A stretch of DNA of 64,000 nt from Corynespora cassiicola. Lineage: Eukaryota; Ascomycota; Dothideomycetes; Pleosporales; Corynesporascaceae. Each line of letters starts with the position of its first letter. Position 1 is the first letter of the stretch. Position numbers and translations under genes: made by a program. The notes under the pieces are model-generated. The model did no database searches, had not been told where the DNA came from, and worked only from the letters and a program-made list of their open reading frames with translations. This document shows positions 49,432 to 59,820 of this stretch, in pieces. The DNA is taken from the NCBI GenBank assembly GCA_022059125.1, contig JAEUWY010000016.1:1488001-1552000 (forward strand), given 5' to 3'.

Positions 49432-50764
49432 ATGGCGAGCATATTCCGCCGCATCTACGACTGGCTGCTGCGCCTGTTTTGGTATGTCTGCCTGCTGCCT
49501 GCTACCCGCTGCCCGCTGCCCGCTGCCCTTTGCCCTCTGCCTTCTGCCCTCTGCCCGTCCTGCTGCCCGTCCTGCACGCTGCATCCGCCTCTCACACCAT
49601 CGCCTCCGAGCCCTCTCTCTGTCTCTGCATCTGTCTCCCCCCTCTCCCTCCCTCTCTCGCGCCTGGGCCCGGGCCTGCTTCCGCTGCCTGCCCCGCCGTG
49701 CGCCATCTGCCATGGCATGCCCGCCAGCCTCTGCCATGCCAGCCATGCCTACCCCGTCTCTCCCCTCCGTCTCTCCAAGCCTGTCCGCCGCCTGCCGCCC
49801 GCTGACTGCTCTCGCTCCAACAGGGCCACTGAGATGGACATCACCATGATCGGCCTGCAAAATGCCGGCAAGACGTCGCTGTTGAGGGTTCTGGCGGTGA
49901 GTCTCTTCCGCATCGGGAAATACCCGTGCTACATCCAACAACAACTGGGCACCGCCCCGCCCCGCGACGCTTACGCTGACGGATGCTGTCCAGGGAGGAG
50001 AGTTCACGGTCGAGTAGGTCAAGCCTTGCTCCAGGTTGCGCAACGCGGCGGCGACACGGTTTCGTCGGGGTTGCCCATCGTCTGCTTCGCGCAACCTAGA
50101 GCTCCATGTTGGCTGGTCCATGCGCTGATACCTGGTCATAGCTCCATCCCGACGGTAGGCTTCAACATGAAGCGCGTCCAGAAGGGTCATGTAACCCTCA
50201 AGTGGTGAGTATCTCCGATCTCCTCTGTGGTCACGCACGCCCGTCTCTTGCAGTGCCAAGGCCCTCTGAACCAGCCCTGCCGAGTGCTGGATAATTTGCC
50301 CCCCCCCCCCCCCCCCCCCCCCCCCATTTCAACCTTGTCAAGTCCATCTGCTGACCATCATGGCTCATCAAGTTGGGACCTCGGAGGCCAACCCAGGTTC
50401 CGCTCCATGTGGGAGAGATACTGCCGCGGCGTGAATGCCATTGTGTAAGGCTCGCGTTCGTGTCAGGGAGGCTCGCGCTCACGTTTCCAGGTTCATCGTC
50501 GACTCGGCCGACAGGGACGCGCTGCCCGTCGCCCGTGAGGAGCTCAAGCTCTTACTGGAGAAGCCAGCCCTAGAGGGCATTCCGCTCCTAGTCCTAGGCA
50601 ACAAGTCCGACCTGCCCAACAAGCTCTCGGTCGACGAGCTGATCGACTCGCTCAACTTAAAGGCCGTGTCGCACCGAGAGGTGAGCTGCTACGGAATCAG
50701 TGCAAAGGAAGAGACCAACCTCGATGCCGTCCTGCAGTGGTTGATTGCTCGAGCTAGCAAGTAG
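49432..50764 (+). CDS. ARL8: Arl8-type small GTPase
   Basis: ADP-ribosylation-factor-like 8 family; in animals links lysosomes to kinesin, in fungi probably vacuole/endosome transport. Exons 49432-49481, 49824-49896, 49994-50013, 50142-50204, 50373-50444, 50491-50764 give 183 aa. Motifs: amphipathic N-terminus [17 protein letters not shown] with no Gly2, so not myristoylated; P-loop GLQNAGKT (27-34); switch [23 protein letters not shown]; and SAKEE near the C-terminus. Exon 3 is 20 nt (GGEFTV plus two bases) and exon 5 restores [21 protein letters not shown]. Five introns in a 552-nt coding sequence, one containing a 27-nt poly-C. The family assignment to Arl8 rather than Arf1 rests on [15 protein letters not shown] and the N-terminus. 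Confidence 0.94.
50299..50325 (+). repeat. Poly-C run of 27 in ARL8 intron 4
   Basis: Uninterrupted run of 27 C's within the 168-nt fourth intron (50205-50372). Length may be uncertain because homopolymers this long are error-prone in sequencing. Confidence 0.9.
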
Positions 50765-52926
50765 GTCCTGTTCCAGGTTGGCGTTTGCATGGCGAGAACG
50801 TGACCGTCCACCTGCCGCAGTCACATGCTGGCTTGGGGGGGGGAAGACACTCGACGTGGTAGGGCCTTTGGCCACTTTCATGACTCCTGATGCGCCTACT
50901 TTCTCGTGGATACGGCCGTCAGCTTTTATACGACATACTTAATGATTCTCACGACGTGACGGAAAGAAAGACGAGCAGTTTCCACCTGCAGGCTAGCGAT
51001 GGCCATCTGAAATTCCCTTGTTCGCAACACGTTTCTCGTTTTACTTCTCATTCTTGCCGGCGGTCATCGGTAGCGGGCTCCTCGACGGGGTACTCTGGCA
51101 TGTTCCACTTCAGTAGCGGCAGCGAGGCAAAGATTTCAGGAGGCCTCTTCGACGTTGGGTCTTGGGTCAACAGTGTATCATCCTACTATTTGTTTTGTTA
51201 TCTTCCAGCGATTACATTGATTGGACGTGGTCCAGAAAAGGAGACATGGCGGGTTCCAGTTCGGAGTGCGTGATGGTGAGGTTTGCGACGCCACTTGGCA
51301 CAACACTCTTGACACAACCGGTCGCGCACACAATATCAAGCTGTTGTCTCTTTCGATGCGCTCCTCCGCTTGGTGACACTTGCGAATTTGCGACCACAAG
51401 TTGCTGCTGCTCCTTGGGCGCGACTGGCGGCGAGCGACGACCAAGAAGATGGAAGGTAGCCCACAAACATGGCCGCAGAGTCAATGCGACCATGGCGCTG
51501 CGGATGGCAGTGGACCCCCATCAGTCAAGCATCGGGTTCAAGGCTAGGATGGGGCCGCGGCGTGGTGTTGAGAAATGGGCTTTTGCGGGTCTGGGCGCCA
51601 TGGAGAGCGATTCCGACCGAGGGCGCGCTCATGGGTAAGGCCCGCGGGAGAAGCAAAGGCGGCAAGACGGCGCATCGAATTTCACAGTGTGAGCAGAGAC
51701 GGTGAAAAGAAAAAAGTCGCAGACGGAGCGTGGACGGCCGCAACAGCGATTATTTCAGAGGGCCCATGCCTACAAAGGCCAACTCACCTCGCAGATGGCT
51801 AATCCGCGATGAGTTAGCACACAAGGCACGATGGCAACGCTGATTGACTGTGCTGCGCGGTAGCGAGCCGGCAGGAAACACCCCCTGCCTGCGAACCCAG
51901 CACGACGAAGAGTCGAAACCATAGCCGAAGTGCCCGAGCGAGAGGATCCAGTTTGCATGACTACTACGCCGTGGGCCGGGGGCCGGGGGCCGGGGGCAGT
52001 GGAGACAGCCCAATGCCCTGTGGCTGGACGTGGCTGGGCGTGGCTAGAGAGGGTCTGACGAGGAGGCTGAGGCTGGGGCTAGCTCCTTGCCGTAGAACCG
52101 TCCCATCTCGCTTGGAATGAATGCATTGCACGTCTCCCGTCTCCCGTCTCCCGTCTCTCGTCTCCAGTGAAGCCGTTGCAGAAGACGGGATGGAGGGTGT
52201 TCATATTCGCAGGAGATCCCGGCGGCTTTTCAGGCCGGACGCCCGCTTGTCACTTGTCCCTCGGGCGCAGGTCCGGCACTCCCTGCTCGCGCAATGCGAA
52301 CGCAAGGGGACCAGCCTCTGCTCTAGAGTGCAACTTTCTCCGGGCGCGATAGAGAGTGCACCCCAAAGCATAGATGCAAGTCGAGGACGTGGTGCATGGC
52401 GAGGGCATGGCAGGCTGATGCTGACAAAGGGAAGGCGCCTGCACATGGGCACGATGAAGACTCGACCGCGGCCAGCCATGTGCCGGCTGGTTTCAGCGAT
52501 TGGAAGCCCGCCGAAGACGTGGTCCTTGGCTCCCTCGCAAAAGGGCTCGAATGTACTGTTGAGGTCGTTGAGGCTCGCGTCCAGTGGGCTTGTCGCGACC
52601 AAGCCTCTGCGCTCCGCACGGCAATATGGGTATCGCGTGAGTCTGGAGCTCGTGAATTACACGGCTGTCGTCGTCATGGTGGCCGCAGCATGGTCACGTT
52701 CCGTCAATCCGCTCTATCCGGCCTCCAAGAGGGAGACGCTTGGCTGGTGTGGCTGAGCGTGCGGATCCCTGCTTCCTTGATCATTCTCGTTCGTCATAAC
52801 CCAGCCCTGCACCCGATCCGCTTTGTCTCTCACCCTCCTCCTCGCACCACCAGCAAACCCTCATCTTTTCGTCACCATCTCCCTCCTAGCGCATCCCATT
52901 CAAGTACAACTGTCGTACACGCCAAG
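50765..52926. other. Gene-poor 2.2 kb intergenic region
   Basis: 2162 bases between ARL8 and the RCR-like gene, the largest gap here. Contains GGGCCGGGG repeats (51974-51999), a heptamer repeat (52131-52165) and C/T-rich promoter sequence at its right end. Open frames on both strands have unstable composition and no recognisable domain. No tRNA B-box was convincing. Confidence 0.55.
52131..52165. repeat. Heptamer tandem repeat CGTCTCC x5
   Basis: Five copies of CGTCTCC, the fourth reading CGTCTCT, in noncoding DNA. Confidence 0.92.
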
Positions 52927-53652
52927 ATGGCGCCAACGCTTGAACCCAGGTATTATGAGTACGTTTGCCATCCTGTTTCTGCTTTAAATCCCTCCGGCTT
53001 CTCACTTGCCTGCCTGCTTGCTTGCTTGCATCAACACAATCACCCGCCACACCTTGAGCAACCTGAACACATCAGCCAATCTCTACACCTGCACTTATAT
53101 ATTCCTTCGCCATATTGTTGCCCTTTTTTGGCTTCGCATTCTAACCAGCCATGGCAACCAGGTGTTGGTATGAGAACGGCAATCGATACTGTCGTAGAAA
53201 CGCGTGGAACGATTGGGTCCGATGGGTTGTGCTAGCCGTCGTCATCATTGGTTTCTTTCTGCTGTTCGTTCTCTGCAGGTAAGGTCCTATTCACCACCAT
53301 CCGTAGCCGTTAAACTAACATTGCATGAAGTTGCATAACCGCACGTCGCCGACGTAAGGCAGGCCGCCAGCCCTTCTATGGCACTGGATGGGCTGCACCA
53401 GGACAGCACAATGCACAACCCTACTACAACAGCAATTACCCACAACCGCCACCTCAGTATTCCGCCCAACCACCGCAGAACTCGTACTACGGCCAGAGCC
53501 AGGGCTACTACGGCCAGCAGCCATACGGCCAACAGCAAAACGGCGTTGAACTCCAATCTCCTCAGCCTGCCTACAATCGTGGCGGCGACGACGTATACGC
53601 TCCCCCGCCTGGACCGCCTCCGGGAAAGGGAGGTGACGGCATCGTTCGCTAG
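52927..53652 (+). CDS. RCR-type single-pass membrane protein
   Basis: Member of the RCR family (yeast Rcr1/Rcr2: chitin deposition, Congo red resistance, plasma-membrane protein sorting). Exons 52927-52958, 53162-53278, 53331-53652 give 156 aa. Short luminal N-terminus with a CWYENGNRYC pair of cysteines, then W-rich WNDWVRW, a transmembrane helix (VVLAVVIIGFFLLFVLCSC), a basic stop-transfer ARRRRKAGRQPFYGTGW and a cytosolic Pro/Gln/Tyr-rich tail with YYGQ repeats and PPPGPPPGKGG. The tail may bind WW domains of Rsp5-like ligases; no perfect PPxY is visible. Two donors are frame-compatible in exon 1 (52951 or 52959); I took GTACGT at 52959. The first intron is 203 nt with CTAAC before the acceptor. 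Confidence 0.85.
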
Positions 53653-54857
53653 ATGATCTGAAGCTGCACATTGCTTGTGCGGACGCGATAAAATCGCAAA
53701 CTTTCAAAAGCGTGCGCCACACCAATTTGCTTCTTCCAGCAAGGCGTTCATTCTCCGGGTAATGGGTCATGGTTTCTTTTATGTGGGGTGGGGGGGGAGG
53801 TCGGGAATCCAAGCGCACAAAACAATGACTAGCGCACGCCCTCCAGGTGAATATGGATACATGGAATACTTTTTTGATTGTTCAATTCTTCCTGTACGAA
53901 TTCTTCATGATTGTCCATAGATATGAGTGTAATCAAACAACCTTCTCCTTATCGCCCGTCCGTTCATGCCTAGGTATCGTCATTGCCACACGCTGCGTGG
54001 CTAAATTGAAGGCCTGTGCGCCTGATTTGCCAATTATACAGATCCGTAATAGGAAATTACATGACGTTTATCCGACGGCGATCGAATCCTTCACAAAACT
54101 TCGTCTCATGATATCGGCGGCCGGGATGCTGATTAAGCGTGAGGTGATGAGATTCCACACTGGAGGTACCTAGGTACACGGATCGAGAAACAGCGACAGT
54201 CACGGGGCAGTAATGCTACCTGGGTAGATCGATCTACTCGGATACTCCATGCAGAATCGTTTCCCCGGCAGGACCTTGCCTGATTCCACACTGCTATGGT
54301 ACTATTGCCAGCCGTGGGGCTGTTCCTAAGTTGTGGAGACGACAGATCAAGACTTAGCCCGAAGGATCACTAGCATAGGTTCTGTCCCATAGTCAATGCT
54401 TCTAACCCCATCCAAACCGTCGGTTTCTGTGGGCTATGACAATCACATGTCGCTGCTGGTATTACTTGCTTCTACAATTGTTTCGCCTCCTAGGCTTGAC
54501 TTGTGCTCAACAATGAGATATTGGACATGGTGATATTTTTTTTCCCCTACTAGATTTCGTTTTGTTTGTACAATGAAATGATCCACCTGCTCTATACTAC
54601 ATACAGTCTAAAAATAAACTACCACAAAGAAAAAGGAATGAACATGACAGACCCCTCATACCATTTCCACAACTTGTCTTAGCGGATGTAAGATGTAGAA
54701 GTGGACCCGACGTGCATGTCCGCCGTAAATATATCAAGACCCCGCGCAATAACGCCGTTGAGAAACTGGATACCGGGTATATCAATCACAGGAAACGGAT
54801 GAGAACCACAAGGAAACGAGGGCGCAAAGACAATGGTTTTATCCACTGATTGAAGCC
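53653..54857. other. Intergenic between convergent RCR-like and flotillin genes
   Basis: 1205 bases, tail-to-tail and A/T-richer than average, with a G-rich patch (53785-53803) and T9/C4 tract near 54536-54546. Open frames are short. No gene or mobile element seen. Confidence 0.55.
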
Positions 54858-56418
54858 TCATGACTCGCTTCCATTCCTCAACTGCATCTGCTTGGGGTCA
54901 TATCCTCCCTGCTGCGGCATCTGGGCGAGCCATGCGGGTGGCTGAATACCAGTCTGGTCATTTATGGTGCTTAGCAGTGGAGGTAGGCTCTGGAAGAGGT
55001 TTCGAATGGGCGCCGTCGGATCGGCCGAGCCCTCGCCCTGGGCCCCAGTGTTCCATACGTTGATTTTAGGCTGGAGGCCCTTGATCGCTTGGCCATTCTC
55101 ATGAGCAAGCTTCTCGTACGTGTTGTTCTGCAGCATGAGGTACTGCATGAGGCCCTGGGGGCCACCCAGCACCTGGGCAAGGTCTCCATAGGCCTTGGCC
55201 ATGGCGGAGAGACCTTCCGCCTCACGCTGCTGGGTGATGAGGGTGGCCTGCGCCTCGCGCTCCCTCTTGAAGTACTCTGCCTCGGCTGCACGCTTGGTTG
55301 CGTAGAAGTGAGCCTCGGCCTCCCGTTCTCGAGCCTTGTAGCTTGCCTCGGCATCTTGTACAAGACGGAATGCAGCTGCTTCAGCATCCGCTTGCTCCGA
55401 GAACTTCTTGCCCTCGGCGGCTTGTTGCTGTGCATAAAGCTCCGCGTCTGCCTTCTCTTGACTTGATTCTTTGGCAATCTTGGCCTGTGTAACGGTGGTT
55501 GCTCGCAAGCGCTCAAGTTCCATCAGCGCCTTCTTCTTCTCGACTTCGGTGTTGAGCTCGGCGTCTCGTCGCTCGGCCTCGCGCTTCGCATTGATACGGG
55601 CCAGATTGAGTTCCTTGCTGATATGGATTTCCTTGTCCGTGAGTTTGGCATCGGCAGCTGCCTTCTCTCCTTTGCGCTCCGTCTCGAGAACGGCAGTGGC
55701 GGCGTGAATCTTTGCCACTTCTTGCTTGGTCTTGCCTTGCTTCTCTGCCTCCCCAACTTCTCCCCGCATACGGGCGTCTGCTACGTCTACCTTGGCCTGG
55801 TTGAGAGCCCCCTCGTGTGCCTTGCGGGACAGGAAGGCAAAGTACTCGGATCCCGGGGTATCTTGCAGCTCCTTCACGTTGGCATTGTATATCTGAAGAC
55901 CAAAGAGCTGAAGTTCGCTCTGAACCTGCTGGATGACCTTGTCTTTGAAAACCTTGCGCTCCCGAAACAGTTCCTCCATGGTCATGGTCGAGACGATGGA
56001 ACGAGTTTCTCCCTCAATAATACCTTTGACAATATCCTGAACATGGCTGCGACCTTCAGCAACACTGACGGCGCCTTTTGACGCTGTCGCTGGTGGTCGA
56101 CCGTCGGACTCGCCCGTAAGTAAAACGGCATATTTCTCAAGAGCCCCCATGTCGTCGGCAGGGCCAATTGTGAAGACAGCCGGCAAGGAAAATTTCAGCT
56201 TCTCGATCGTCATTGCTTGCAAGGACATGGAGAAGTCGAATGGTGTGATGCTAATCTTCGTCACCTTTTGGAAAGGGTATACGAAGGCCTACAACTGTCA
56301 GGACTACACTGCGAGACTAAATTGGAGAGCTTACCTTCTTCTTGATCGCTACCTTGTCGATACCAAGGCCCGTAACGACCAGATAGGTGTTCGGCTCAGA
56401 TACATGATACCAAACCAT
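54858..56418 (-). CDS. floA: Flotillin/reggie-like SPFH protein
   Basis: Membrane-scaffold protein of the flotillin family; in aspergilli FloA marks sterol-rich domains. Exons 56418-56335 and 56288-54858 give 504 aa. The SPFH/PHB domain is about 1-185 (YLVVTGLGIDKVAIKKK, KLKFSLPAVFTIGP, LFGLQIYNANVKELQD). A long Ala/Glu/Lys-rich coiled coil covers about 190-370 with EA repeats typical of flotillins. A C-terminal tail (NVWNTGAQGEGSADPTAPIRNLFQSLPPLL in part) ends in a Gly/Gln region. I see no cysteine in the whole predicted protein, so the palmitoylation used by animal flotillins is not available. One GT-AG intron of 46 nt joins in phase. Symbol follows Aspergillus usage. Confidence 0.93.
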
Positions 56419-57606
56419 CTTGTTGATTCTTTATGCCCAATGCTCGTAGATAGCCGCAGAGTTTTGTAGCACTTTACAAGTGGAAAAGTGAGGAGACTGG
56501 AGTTTAAGTACCGACCGGCAGACTCTGAAGAATACGTGTACCGTTCCAACGAAAGATAATATGCTCAAGTATGTATTGTAGATAGATGCTGATGGAATCG
56601 TAGGCGCGCCGTGGTTGGAACTTGCCGCTTGCAGATGATTGGGACTTGTAGCAGTACATTAAATACACAAAAAAGTGGTTCCCTCGTTCTTTTATGTTGA
56701 ATTTCGGGGTTTAAGATGAGTTTCTCTCTGACTACAGGAAGGATTCGATGCTTTGTTTATTCGAAGAGGCCCGACATTCGGTGAACAAAAAGGGTAGATC
56801 AAGACCAAGCGGTGGGCTCAAAACGGACATAGCGCCGTGACTGGGGGTCAGTAAGGCGCATTCCTCCTGGTTTAGCGTGAACATCATTTGTTCACGTGCT
56901 CGTGATTGCGCCACTCCTCGAGTATGGGAGTGGCATGTTAGCAAGTTTGCCCCAAGGAAAAGATTGGCGGGGTGGTTTAAGGATCGAGGCCCTGCCGGAA
57001 TTCAATCCACGTCTGCCTGGAACTGAAGCTTCAGACGTTAGTTGTGATGTATCAGGAATGTGTTCAGGCAGCAACAACCTGGTACCTATGAATGTAGGTG
57101 CTGCAGACATGCATTCCAACTGTAATATACTCTGCTCTTCAACTTCGCTCTCGATGGCTAGGAGGTTCTCGACCCGAGCCAAGACCGTCCGGCCCGACGG
57201 AGTCACAATCTCATTTACAATACGGTTCATTAGTGGCGATTCCGTTCGAAAGAAATACGAACCGAACGTTAGGCTTCCAAGGCTTGTGGATCACGTTGGG
57301 CGCTAGGACCGACTCAGCCATGCGGAGCCATGGGTCAGGCTGAATTGAGCTCCAACATAGCGGCGTCCAAGGTTGAATCACTTCACGGTGGCCATCTCGG
57401 GCACATGGCCCGCCTGCGCAGCATTCTGCATTGTCTTGTGATAAAGACTCGCGCCCGGGCTCCGGTGAGGATTCCACGCCACACCGTTTATCTCCGTCGT
57501 CCGACAGCAAATTCACTCGAACCAAGAATATCCTGGGGCTTGATAATGTTCGTCGCTGCGTCTATCTACTCTGCATCTTGAAGCGTCCAGCTGCAGCATC
57601 ACAACA
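56419..57606. other. Divergent intergenic region upstream of flotillin
   Basis: 1188 bases between the flotillin start (minus) and the next gene (plus). A 112-codon minus-strand frame (56892-57230) has protein-like composition but no recognised domain, and is left out of the gene list. The rest shows nothing. Confidence 0.5.
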
Positions 57607-58323
57607 ATGCCAGAACACGAGAAAGATGGCTACCTTCCATCCTACTCTGAATCTATGTTGCACTCGCCTGCTCAAGATCGGACTCAGGCAAGAGGCCAAC
57701 AGATTCTCGACCAGCTCACTCTCGCTCGAGCTCAACATATCCGCCATGTTATCGACACGTACATCATCCCTCTGGTAGAGCAGCAGGCATCGTTTGGAAT
57801 AGCCCAGACAACTATTATTATGATACCCTCTGACATACCACTTCCCCCAGCACCCGAAAAATCGGAGTTTAGCTTCGAAGCTGGAAATGAGCAGCCAGTA
57901 GAGGTCATTGGCTTTTCTTCAGAGTCGGAGGGAGAATCCAAGTTGGTGAGACTGGAGGACCAAATGAGCCGGTCGGAGTTCTGGAGGTCACCGGCTATCG
58001 TAGCGGAATTGCAGAGGGTGTTAAAAGAAAGTCTCAACGAAAACTCAAATGTACGAGCGTCTGCAAGTCCACACCTCGCGCAGCACGAGGTCTCTCAGCC
58101 GCAACCGAGACACAAGTTCATCAGAAGAATGGCGCAGGCGATGGGCCGAGAAGAGAAGAGCCTGGGCGGAAAGCATCAAGTGGAAACCGAAGCCTTCGAA
58201 GTTGGGCAGGTCTCTGTCAAGGCAAGGCTGGAGGACCTGTGTTTGCGGACAACGTCTGAGTTTGGTCTCTATGATACAATGACGAAGCAGTGCATAGTAG
58301 TTCGCGTAGATGTAAAATGCTGA
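57607..58323 (+). CDS. Conserved fungal protein of unknown function
   Basis: Uninterrupted 238-aa frame. I do not recognise a named family. The N-terminus has KDGYLPSYSES, then a helix-forming stretch (QILDQLTLARAQHIRHVIDTYIIPLV). A hydrophobic strand TTIIMIPSDIPLPP precedes an acidic segment (VIGFSSESEGESKLVRLED). The C-terminal half has a basic patch (HKFIRRMAQAMGREEKS) followed by EVGQVSVKARLEDLCLRTTSEFGLYDT and a hydrophobic end CIVVRVDVKC. No signal peptide or membrane segment. Good start context (ACAATGCC) and balanced composition argue for a real gene. It is divergent from flotillin and convergent with PYM. Confidence 0.75.
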   Translation: MPEHEKDGYLPSYSESMLHSPAQDRTQARGQQILDQLTLARAQHIRHVIDTYIIPLVEQQASFGIAQTTIIMIPSDIPLPPAPEKSEFSFEAGNEQPVEVIGFSSESEGESKLVRLEDQMSRSEFWRSPAIVAELQRVLKESLNENSNVRASASPHLAQHEVSQPQPRHKFIRRMAQAMGREEKSLGGKHQVETEAFEVGQVSVKARLEDLCLRTTSEFGLYDTMTKQCIVVRVDVKC

Positions 58324-58910
58324 TTCAATACAACATTTGAGTTTGGTGATTGGAGGTGGTTCAAGCATACATGGGCAACCAATAGTTATACTCAGCAGTT
58401 TCAGAAAAGATGACTATATCAATGTAGCGTACTTTCCCTTGCTTTAAGGTGAGCAAGGCATGAATGAAAGGGTGTGCTCCTCTGATTTGAACTTAGTGGT
58501 GTTGAAAGCTGCTGCAATATCGAAAGGAAACTTGAGTTAGCTGATGAAATAGGGCCTCGGTAAGGTACATGTGGCCCGAGAAGAACCCCGGCTTGTACCA
58601 TTGCTGGCCCGGTGCAATCCATAAGACCATGAGATGGGCCGACGCATCTAGGTAAGGAAATATACCCTGGGATGACATGTATCAGAGATGCATACCATGT
58701 CATGATGATATGTGGAGCATCCGACGACAATTATCAGCTTGACTAGTAGTCAATAACCATTGACCCAGGCCTAGGCATGGCATGCAGGCCTTCAACCTCA
58801 TCCAAAGCCAACCGCATTGAGAGGCAGGGACTGGCATGATGGTCCGTAGCTCCTGTTTGGGAAGTGGACCGCGGGGTTGGTGGTGAGTTTTTGGGGGAGA
58901 AGGCAAAGCT
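58324..58910. other. Intergenic, convergent 3' ends
   Basis: 587 bases between the unknown protein gene and PYM, tail-to-tail. No repeat, RNA or credible frame seen. Confidence 0.55.
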
Positions 58911-59522
58911 TCAGGTCTCGGTCTTCTTCTCGCCCTGGGGGTCGAAGCCCAGGCCTTCGAGCTGTCGGATCAGTTCATTGATCTTGATGACTTTCTCGAA
59001 TTGCTCCGGGAGTAGCGCATCACCCTTCTCTTTTTTGTCCTTTAGCTCTCGGGCCTGGCGTATCTTCTTCAACAGTTTCTTGGCCTCTTTTTCCTTGTCG
59101 GCCTCTGGGTCGGCTGGCTTTGCGGGCTCGGCGGGCTTGCCAGCAGACTCTCCACTGGCGGCCTTGTCACCAGCAGGTGCGTTGGCGTCATTTGCCTCGA
59201 CAGCGGTGGTGGTAGCGGCGGCCTTCTTCCTGGCTTCTCTGCGCTTTGCGTTCTTGTTGGCGGCAGAGGTGGCCTTTGCTGGATCGTCGTCGGATTTCAA
59301 TGCCTCAGCGCCGGGAACGCCGCCCTTTGCCTTGTTCCGCCATCCTTCGGCTGTTCTATTCTTGTACACCTCAATGTCCTCGGGCGGGCGGTAGCCAGGG
59401 CGTACGCGGATTTCCTTGCGGATGGAGCCGTCTGCACGGGTTGAGGCCGGGATGTGGCGCTCGCCAGTGGCCGAAGTAGCGATGCCGGCCTTGGAGACGG
59501 CGGGCGTGTCCACGGTGGGCAT
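58911..59522 (-). CDS. PYM1: PYM/WIBG, exon junction complex-dissociating factor
   Basis: Partner of Y14-Mago, a cytoplasmic ribosome-associated factor that strips exon junction complexes. Single exon of 203 aa. The Mago-Y14-binding N-terminal block is GERHIPASTRADGSIRKEIRVRPGYRPPEDIEVYKNR (about 20-56; shown here as landmarks rather than a full domain). The middle is Ala/Glu/Lys-rich and low complexity. The C-terminal helices EKEAKKLLKKIRQARELKDKK and LLPEQFEKVIKINELIRQLEGLGF match the conserved ribosome-binding end. The start at 59522 was chosen from the family; an upstream in-frame extension to 59813 would be low-complexity 5' UTR. Confidence 0.93.
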   Translation of the reverse strand: MPTVDTPAVSKAGIATSATGERHIPASTRADGSIRKEIRVRPGYRPPEDIEVYKNRTAEGWRNKAKGGVPGAEALKSDDDPAKATSAANKNAKRREARKKAAATTTAVEANDANAPAGDKAASGESAGKPAEPAKPADPEADKEKEAKKLLKKIRQARELKDKKEKGDALLPEQFEKVIKINELIRQLEGLGFDPQGEKKTET

Positions 59523-59820
59523 GGTAAGGGCGGTGGCTGCGTTTAAGAGGCGAGAGCGACGGAGGGGAGAGAGGGGAGAGAGGAGAGAGGAGGCTGGAGG
59601 CTGGCGGGGCAGGCTAGAGGATGGCTTTGAGGGCGGCCGTGGGGTGTGGTAAAAGGGCAGGCGAGCAAAGGCGCGGCATTGCCCAGTGCGCCGGCCAATG
59701 GCAGTGGCCATAATCATGGGCGCCGGCTCGCTGGCCCATCTCATTTTCCTCCTCCCATCCACCTCGCCAGCAGAACACCACACCAGCTCCTCCTCGCGCC
59801 CAACATCCACCACCGTCGCA

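Noticed and set aside
49096..50259. 387-codon minus-strand frame across ARL8
   Set aside because: Antisense to ARL8 exons and introns, Arg/Gly/Gln low complexity.
51530..51550. tRNA B-box-like GGTTCAAGG
   Set aside because: No matching A-box, acceptor stem or cloverleaf could be built around it.
52396..53235. 279-codon frame overlapping the RCR-like gene
   Set aside because: It reads through the RCR first intron; its upstream part is compositional and has no domain.
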